A stretch of DNA of 64,000 nt from Methanothermococcus thermolithotrophicus DSM 2095 (GTDB lineage: Archaea; AGJL01; Methanococci; Methanococcales; Methanococcaceae). The notes under the pieces were generated by a model, which was not told the origin of the DNA, searched no databases, and was given only the letters and a program-made list of their open reading frames with translations. Location: the NCBI RefSeq assembly GCF_946463545.1, contig NZ_OX296583.1, positions 1,215,035-1,279,034 of the forward strand, given 5' to 3'. Positions 60,026-64,000 of the stretch are shown piece by piece. Made by a program: the position numbers and the translations under genes. The stretch's first letter is position 1. Each line of letters opens with the position of its first letter.

Positions 60026-61081
60026 ATGCTGAAAAAATTAATGGTGCTTTTATCACTAATAGCACTATCGGCATCAGTAGTATATGCAACAGATGTCGTA
60101 TTGGTAAGTGACAATAGTGCAGATCAAACAGTAGCTTTGGAAGTTGCAAATGTATTGAATGCGACAGTAGTTACTACAACATGGGGAATATACGACGAAA
60201 GCGTAATTGACGAAATAAAATCGCTTAATCCCGATAAAGTAATAGTAATCGGTGGAAATTTAGCAGTTGTTGATGATTATATTGTCGCATTGGAAAATGC
60301 GGGTTTAACAGTTGAAAGAATCGGGGGACAGACAAGATACGATACAAACGCAAATATTACATTGAGATTCCAAAATGAGTTTACTCATGCCTATGGAAAT
60401 GTAACAATCTGCGTTGCTCATGGAATGGATGATATATCACTGAACGAAACAATGGCAAGAGTAAGAGACGGTCATTGTTTGGTATTACTATCAAACGGCA
60501 CAAACCTATCAGTAGAACCTGAAAGATTACATTTGAGAATTAATAAAGTAGAAGTGATTGAAAATCCAGTTTACCCATACAATCACTCAGCAGTGGTAAA
60601 TAGATTGAGAAATAAGGGGCTTAATGTGGCTGTTCAGAATATTCCAGAAGACCGAGTAAAATTGATGATACAAAATAGAATAAGACACATGGAAATGAAA
60701 ATTGAAATGTTAAAAGAACAGGGAATAAACACCACTGAATTAGAAGAAAAATTAAATGAAGTTAATGAATTAATGAACCAAAATAAATACCAAGATGCAT
60801 ACCGAATAGTTTTACAGTTAGAAGGGGAACAGATGGCAACGATTAGGTTGCAATTACATGCTGGCGGTCATGGTAAAATGATGGGGAATGCAAACATGAA
60901 TAATATGGGCAACATGGGAGCTCCTATGAACCACCAAAATATTGGAAATGCAGGAACTCCTGCAAACACCAACGCACCTATGAACCATCAATATGAAAAT
61001 ACCACAGTAGGAAATGCAGGAGCTCCACACATTAATCATCAAAACATGAAGGATGGTGGCATGATAACTGCACAACACTGA
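60026..61081 (+). CDS. Cell-wall-binding-repeat protein with Met/His-rich tail
   Basis: 351 aa from ATG 60026 (GGTGATG upstream; earlier in-frame starts overlap that site). A signal peptide (about 1-22) precedes a cell-wall-binding-repeat-2-like domain (DKVIVIGGNLAVVDDYI; RIGGQTRYDTNANI), a helical segment (MEMKIEMLKEQGINTTELEEKL) shared with the previous protein, and a 70-residue tail rich in Met, His, Asn and Gly (HAGGHGKMMGNANMN; NHQNIGNAG repeats). The tail suggests soft-metal binding. Anchoring to the cell surface is inferred from the repeat family. It appears to be a duplicate of 58589-59705 with a different tail. Confidence 0.75.
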   Translation: MLKKLMVLLSLIALSASVVYATDVVLVSDNSADQTVALEVANVLNATVVTTTWGIYDESVIDEIKSLNPDKVIVIGGNLAVVDDYIVALENAGLTVERIGGQTRYDTNANITLRFQNEFTHAYGNVTICVAHGMDDISLNETMARVRDGHCLVLLSNGTNLSVEPERLHLRINKVEVIENPVYPYNHSAVVNRLRNKGLNVAVQNIPEDRVKLMIQNRIRHMEMKIEMLKEQGINTTELEEKLNEVNELMNQNKYQDAYRIVLQLEGEQMATIRLQLHAGGHGKMMGNANMNNMGNMGAPMNHQNIGNAGTPANTNAPMNHQYENTTVGNAGAPHINHQNMKDGGMITAQH

Positions 61082-61120
61082 TGGATTTTTTTTATTTTTT
61101 AAATTTTAATGGTGATAATT

Positions 61121-61885
61121 ATGAAAGATATTTTAAAATTGACAGTTATATCATTAGTCGCTTCCATGGTTCTTTTAGCAGGATGCATATCTCAAAATAC
61201 GGATACCCAGATGCCAGATAATCAAATACAAAATAATAATCAGGCTGATTATCATCAAAACCAGATGGGCATGGGAAAGGGAGGAATTGTAGGAAGTAAT
61301 GGGGATGTAAATGTTAGCTTAATGTGTGAGAATATTGATGCACTCCCACAACAGTCAATAAGTGAGGAGGAAAAGGAAGGATTGCTTGAAATGAGAGAAG
61401 AAGAGAAATTGGCAAGAGATGTTTATTTAACATTATATGATAAGTGGAAATTACAGATATTCAAAAATATTGCTAATAGCGAACAAACCCATACTGATTC
61501 AGTAAAATATCTATTAGAAAAATACAATATCCCAGACCCAGTTGAAAGTGAAGAAGTTGGAAAATTCTCAAATCCAAAATTTGAGGAATTATATAATAAT
61601 TTAGTTGAAAAGGGTAGTCAGTCAGCTGTTGATGCGTTGATAGTTGGGGCAACTATTGAGGATTTAGATATTGCTGATTTAGAAAATTGGATAAGCAAAA
61701 CCGATAACGAAGACATAAAATTGGTTTATGAAAATCTAATGAAAGGTTCAAGAAATCATATGAGAGCTTTTGTTAGAATGTTAGATAGTTACGGAGCAAA
61801 TTACACTCCACAATACATAAGCAGTGAAGAATATGAACAAATACTAAGCAGCTCAATGGAGAGAGGAGGAGGCCCTAACAGGTGA
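61121..61885 (+). CDS. DUF2202 lipoprotein
   Basis: 254 aa from ATG 61121 (GGTGAT upstream). A lipobox LLAGC at about residue 20 predicts lipid attachment. After an Asn/Gln-rich linker comes a four-helix ferritin-like DUF2202 domain (about 90-250) with EEEKLARDVYLTLYDKW and NSEQTHTDSVKYLLEKY, whose Glu and His pairs could bind metal. Family function is unknown. It overlaps the ribosome site of the next gene (5 nt gap), so is in the same operon. Confidence 0.85.
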   Translation: MKDILKLTVISLVASMVLLAGCISQNTDTQMPDNQIQNNNQADYHQNQMGMGKGGIVGSNGDVNVSLMCENIDALPQQSISEEEKEGLLEMREEEKLARDVYLTLYDKWKLQIFKNIANSEQTHTDSVKYLLEKYNIPDPVESEEVGKFSNPKFEELYNNLVEKGSQSAVDALIVGATIEDLDIADLENWISKTDNEDIKLVYENLMKGSRNHMRAFVRMLDSYGANYTPQYISSEEYEQILSSSMERGGGPNR

Positions 61886-61889
61886 GATT

Positions 61890-62846
61890 ATGAAAAAACT
61901 ATTTTTTATTTTTTTTAATATATTTTTAATATCATCTTTAAGCACAATTTACGCATGGGATGACTGCCCTTATGGAATTACTGATTCGTCATGCACATTT
62001 CCGGGAAGTTGTGGGAAATACATTGACACAAACAATAACGGCATTTGTGACCACAGTGAGCCAGCTCCTACTATGAGCGGAGCTCCGTCAAACATACTGC
62101 CAACATTAACAACAAGTGAAGGAGTGATGTCCGAGGATATTATTGATAAATATGTTCCAACGCCAAGCAGTGAGTTGAAAAACTACACTATAAAACAGGT
62201 ATGCGAAGAATACAACATAAGTCAGGATTGTTTAATTAATGCTTTAAAATCAAAAATAAATGAAATCAACGAAATGAGCAAGAGCTCTCCATCTGATGAA
62301 ATACTGCTTACAGAGGAAATAATTGATGAATACATAACCATATCAGGAAGTGAGTTAAAGAGCTACACCATAAAACAAATTTGCGAAATGTATGGTATAA
62401 ATCCAGAGGATTTAAAGAGAAATTTAGGTATAGCAGTAGATGATGATACCACATTCTATACAATTAAAAAAACCTATGGTATATCCCCATCAAAATCCAA
62501 AGAGGCAATACTTAAATGTTTAATAGATGATGGAAAAGTCGTTTTGGACACCAACAAGGTTCAAGATTCTATTGATAAAAGTAATCAATTAAAAGAAACA
62601 TTAATTAATGAATTAAACGAAGATACCACTTTAAATGAAATTAAAGAAGTTTATGGATTATCCCCAACTGACCTTAAAGAAGCAATACTTAACTGTATGA
62701 TTGATGAAGGAATTGTAAGTATAAACCGTACCCAAAGTATCCCTGCTAATGACGATAATTTAAATACTTCTGAATCCATAATTGATAAAATAATAAAATT
62801 CCTATTTACGGAAATAAATTTAAAAAATTTGTTTAAATTTAATTAA
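61890..62846 (+). CDS. Secreted protein with a Cys/Ca-loop motif and four helical repeats
   Basis: 318 aa with a signal peptide (about 1-23). A segment CPYGITDSSCTFPGSCGKYI continues with DTNNNGICDHSEP, a loop seen in NapH-like iron-sulfur proteins of anaerobes. Four helical repeats follow, of the type YTIKQVCEEYNISQDCLINAL; the others begin at about residues 145, 190 and 250 (YTIKQICEMYGI, YTIKKTYGIS, LNEIKEVYGLS). The last 20 residues are hydrophobic-aromatic, FLFTEINLKNLFKF. Function unknown; the operon context with a NapH-like gene suggests an extracytoplasmic redox partner. Confidence 0.65.
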   Translation: MKKLFFIFFNIFLISSLSTIYAWDDCPYGITDSSCTFPGSCGKYIDTNNNGICDHSEPAPTMSGAPSNILPTLTTSEGVMSEDIIDKYVPTPSSELKNYTIKQVCEEYNISQDCLINALKSKINEINEMSKSSPSDEILLTEEIIDEYITISGSELKSYTIKQICEMYGINPEDLKRNLGIAVDDDTTFYTIKKTYGISPSKSKEAILKCLIDDGKVVLDTNKVQDSIDKSNQLKETLINELNEDTTLNEIKEVYGLSPTDLKEAILNCMIDEGIVSINRTQSIPANDDNLNTSESIIDKIIKFLFTEINLKNLFKFN

Positions 62847-62887
62847 ATTATTTTTACTCACTTTAACTTTTAATTGAGGTGAAGATA

Positions 62888-63130
62888 ATGTATTATGGTG
62901 CTGGAAGTAATCACATGGGAGGAAATACTATGCAATCTATAACCGGACATTTTTTCGGATATGAATGGTATATAGTAATAATACTCTTGGTAGTTATTAT
63001 AATAATGTTGGCATATTTGATATTTAAAAAACCAAGTAGCGATATAGAATTGGCAAAAATAGAGAAGGATACTGTGGAAATAAAAGAAACGGTTAAGGAG
63101 TTGAAGAAAAAATGGGATGAAATCGAGTGA
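62888..63130 (+). CDS. Small membrane protein
   Basis: 80 aa from ATG 62888 (GAGGTGAAG upstream; a GTG at 62879 overlaps that site). An extracytoplasmic or cytoplasmic N-terminus with Gly, Asn and Met (GAGSNHMGGNTMQ) precedes one membrane helix (WYIVIILLVVIIIMLAYLIF) and a charged coiled-coil tail (EIKETVKELKKKWDEI). It sits between the secreted repeat protein and the ArsR-like regulator. Function unknown. Confidence 0.65.
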   Translation: MYYGAGSNHMGGNTMQSITGHFFGYEWYIVIILLVVIIIMLAYLIFKKPSSDIELAKIEKDTVEIKETVKELKKKWDEIE

Positions 63131-63134
63131 TTTT

Positions 63135-63416
63135 ATGAATTTGGAAAAAACTGTTAAGATAGGGGATGCACTGTCTAACCCTGTAAGAATTAAAATAATT
63201 CATCTTTTGAATAAAAAACCCATGAATATTTATGAATTGGCAAAAACTCTAAATCTATCGAGACCTGTGATATATGCCCATTTAAAAAAACTGGAAGAAG
63301 CTGATTTAGTGGAAAGTGATTTAATATTGGATGAAGCTAGGGCTAAGAGAATATACAAATCAAAGGAATTTAAATTTTGCATAGACAATGATAAAATAGA
63401 TGGATTTTTTAAGTGA
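63135..63416 (+). CDS. ArsR-type winged-helix regulator
   Basis: 93 aa from ATG 63135 with GTGAT upstream. The helix-turn-helix LSNPVRIKIIHLLNKKPMNI, then YELAKTLNLSRPVIYAHLKKLEEADLV covers nearly the whole protein. The few Cys residues (one late, KFCID) do not form an obvious metal site, so effector is unclear. It follows the membrane gene and precedes the NapH-like gene in what looks like one operon, so it could regulate the module. Confidence 0.82.
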   Translation: MNLEKTVKIGDALSNPVRIKIIHLLNKKPMNIYELAKTLNLSRPVIYAHLKKLEEADLVESDLILDEARAKRIYKSKEFKFCIDNDKIDGFFK

Positions 63417-63431
63417 TATTAAAGTGATATT

Positions 63432-64000
63432 ATGGATAAACTACAAACTGTAAGAAAAATAGTCCAGTCGGCATTTTTTATAAAATTTGTAATCTTATCG
63501 GCGGTTCTTTCAAGCTTCTTCTGCCTGCATTTTTGGATATATTGAGCAATTTATATTGATGGGGAGTATTTATTTTGTTCCCGTTGTAATTGTAATATCA
63601 CTGCTAACAATAATTTTTGGAAGGGTATTTTGCGGTTGGATGTGTCCACTGGGTTTTATTTTTGATTTAACATATCGATTGAGGGTTAAATTATCAGGGT
63701 TAAAAAAACTTCCAGAAGTTCCAAAAAACATTCATAATAAATTAAAATACTTAAAATATGTTATATTGGTGTTATTCATCATATTAACATACCATCTTAC
63801 AACATACGTCTATTGTTCAGTATGTCCTATCGGAGCTCTCACAAACTTATCTGGAACTGTCATTTCATTTGTCGTTCTCATCGGATTTATAATATTGGGA
63901 TTCATATATCCTATGGCATTTTGCAGATATCTCTGTCCAATAGGGGCGTTGTTGGGTATTTTCTCACTGAAACCGGTTTTTAAATTAAAACTTAATAAAG
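63432..64000 (+). pseudogene. NapH-like membrane iron-sulfur protein, frameshifted and cut by the window end
   Basis: ATG 63432 with GTGAT upstream reads MDKLQTVRKIVQSAFFIKFV and stops at TGA 63543. The +1 frame continues FGYIEQFILMGSIYFVPVV and later carries CGWMCPLG, CSVCPIGAL and CRYLCPIGALLG with membrane helices between, typical of NapH/polyferredoxin-like quinol or flavin redox proteins. Removing one T of the five-T run 63530-63534 joins the halves. The gene runs off the window after LKPVFKLKLNK. It may be a real lesion or a base-call error. Confidence 0.7.

Overview
The window is a stretch of chromosome from an AT-rich (about 30% GC by eye) hydrogenotrophic methanogen of the order Methanococcales. 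The evidence is gene content: heterodisulfide reductase HdrCB, the methanofuran enzyme MfnB, an archaeal A-type ATP synthase with a triplicated K subunit, archaeal AdkA, a multi-OB-fold RPA and an archaeal tRNA-Arg. Ribosome binding sites are GGTGA-like and promoters TTTATATA-like. From memory, the adenylate kinase looks closest to the Methanothermococcus thermolithotrophicus enzyme, so Methanothermococcus is my best guess; this was not searched.

Region 1 (1-20.5 kb) is the accessory and most unusual part. Four secreted proteins carry cohesin-like modules: one 1117-aa scaffold with an S-layer-type C-terminus, one small protein and two with C-terminal membrane anchors. They flank two periplasmic-binding-protein-like ligand receptors that each carry an N-terminal type I dockerin. 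Next come two FecCD/BtuC-type permeases, a FecE/BtuD-type ATPase with an extra C-terminal domain, a CobN-type chelatase large subunit and a ChlI/ChlD gene with an apparent -1 programmed frameshift. I read this as a cell-surface metal or tetrapyrrole capture and processing system, in which the ligand receptors are docked on S-layer or membrane cohesins as cellulosomal enzymes are docked on scaffoldins. The two dockerins are identical over 143 bp of DNA. The divergent promoter region holds a perfect 158-bp tandem duplication. A 14-mer lies exactly 31 nt upstream of the start codons of both a dockerin receptor gene and cobN.

Region 2 (20.7-37 kb) is mostly ordinary core: a gate-domain membrane protein, Mrp/Nbp35 Fe-S carrier, WecB and WecC (N-acetylmannosaminuronate supply), a Na+/H+ antiporter, MfnB, tRNA-Arg(GCG), a metal-dependent hydrolase, a Cro-type regulator divergent from hdrC-hdrB, another regulator, SurE, a NYN-domain protein and two small membrane proteins.

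Region 3 (37-53 kb, mostly minus strand) is the ATP synthase operon H-I-K-E-C-F-A-B-D followed by a DUF22-like gene, then a DUF531-like gene, a stomatin/NfeD pair, thymidylate kinase and a long HEAT-repeat protein. Region 4 (53-58.4 kb, plus strand) carries RPA, a possible structured RNA, AdkA, a DUF106 YidC-like protein and a COG3044 ATPase.

Region 5 (58.5-64 kb) is again accessory: two paralogous cell-wall-binding-repeat proteins with His- or Met/His-rich tails, a DUF2202 lipoprotein, a secreted repeat protein, a small membrane protein, an ArsR-like regulator and a NapH-like membrane iron-sulfur protein cut by the window end. It looks like a surface metal/redox module.

Across the whole window the palindrome GAGCTC is strongly over-represented (about 52 copies by eye against 4-5 expected). 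Three genes (24.2, 59.4 and 63.5 kb) carry single-base frameshifts at short homopolymers, which may be sequence errors or real lesions.
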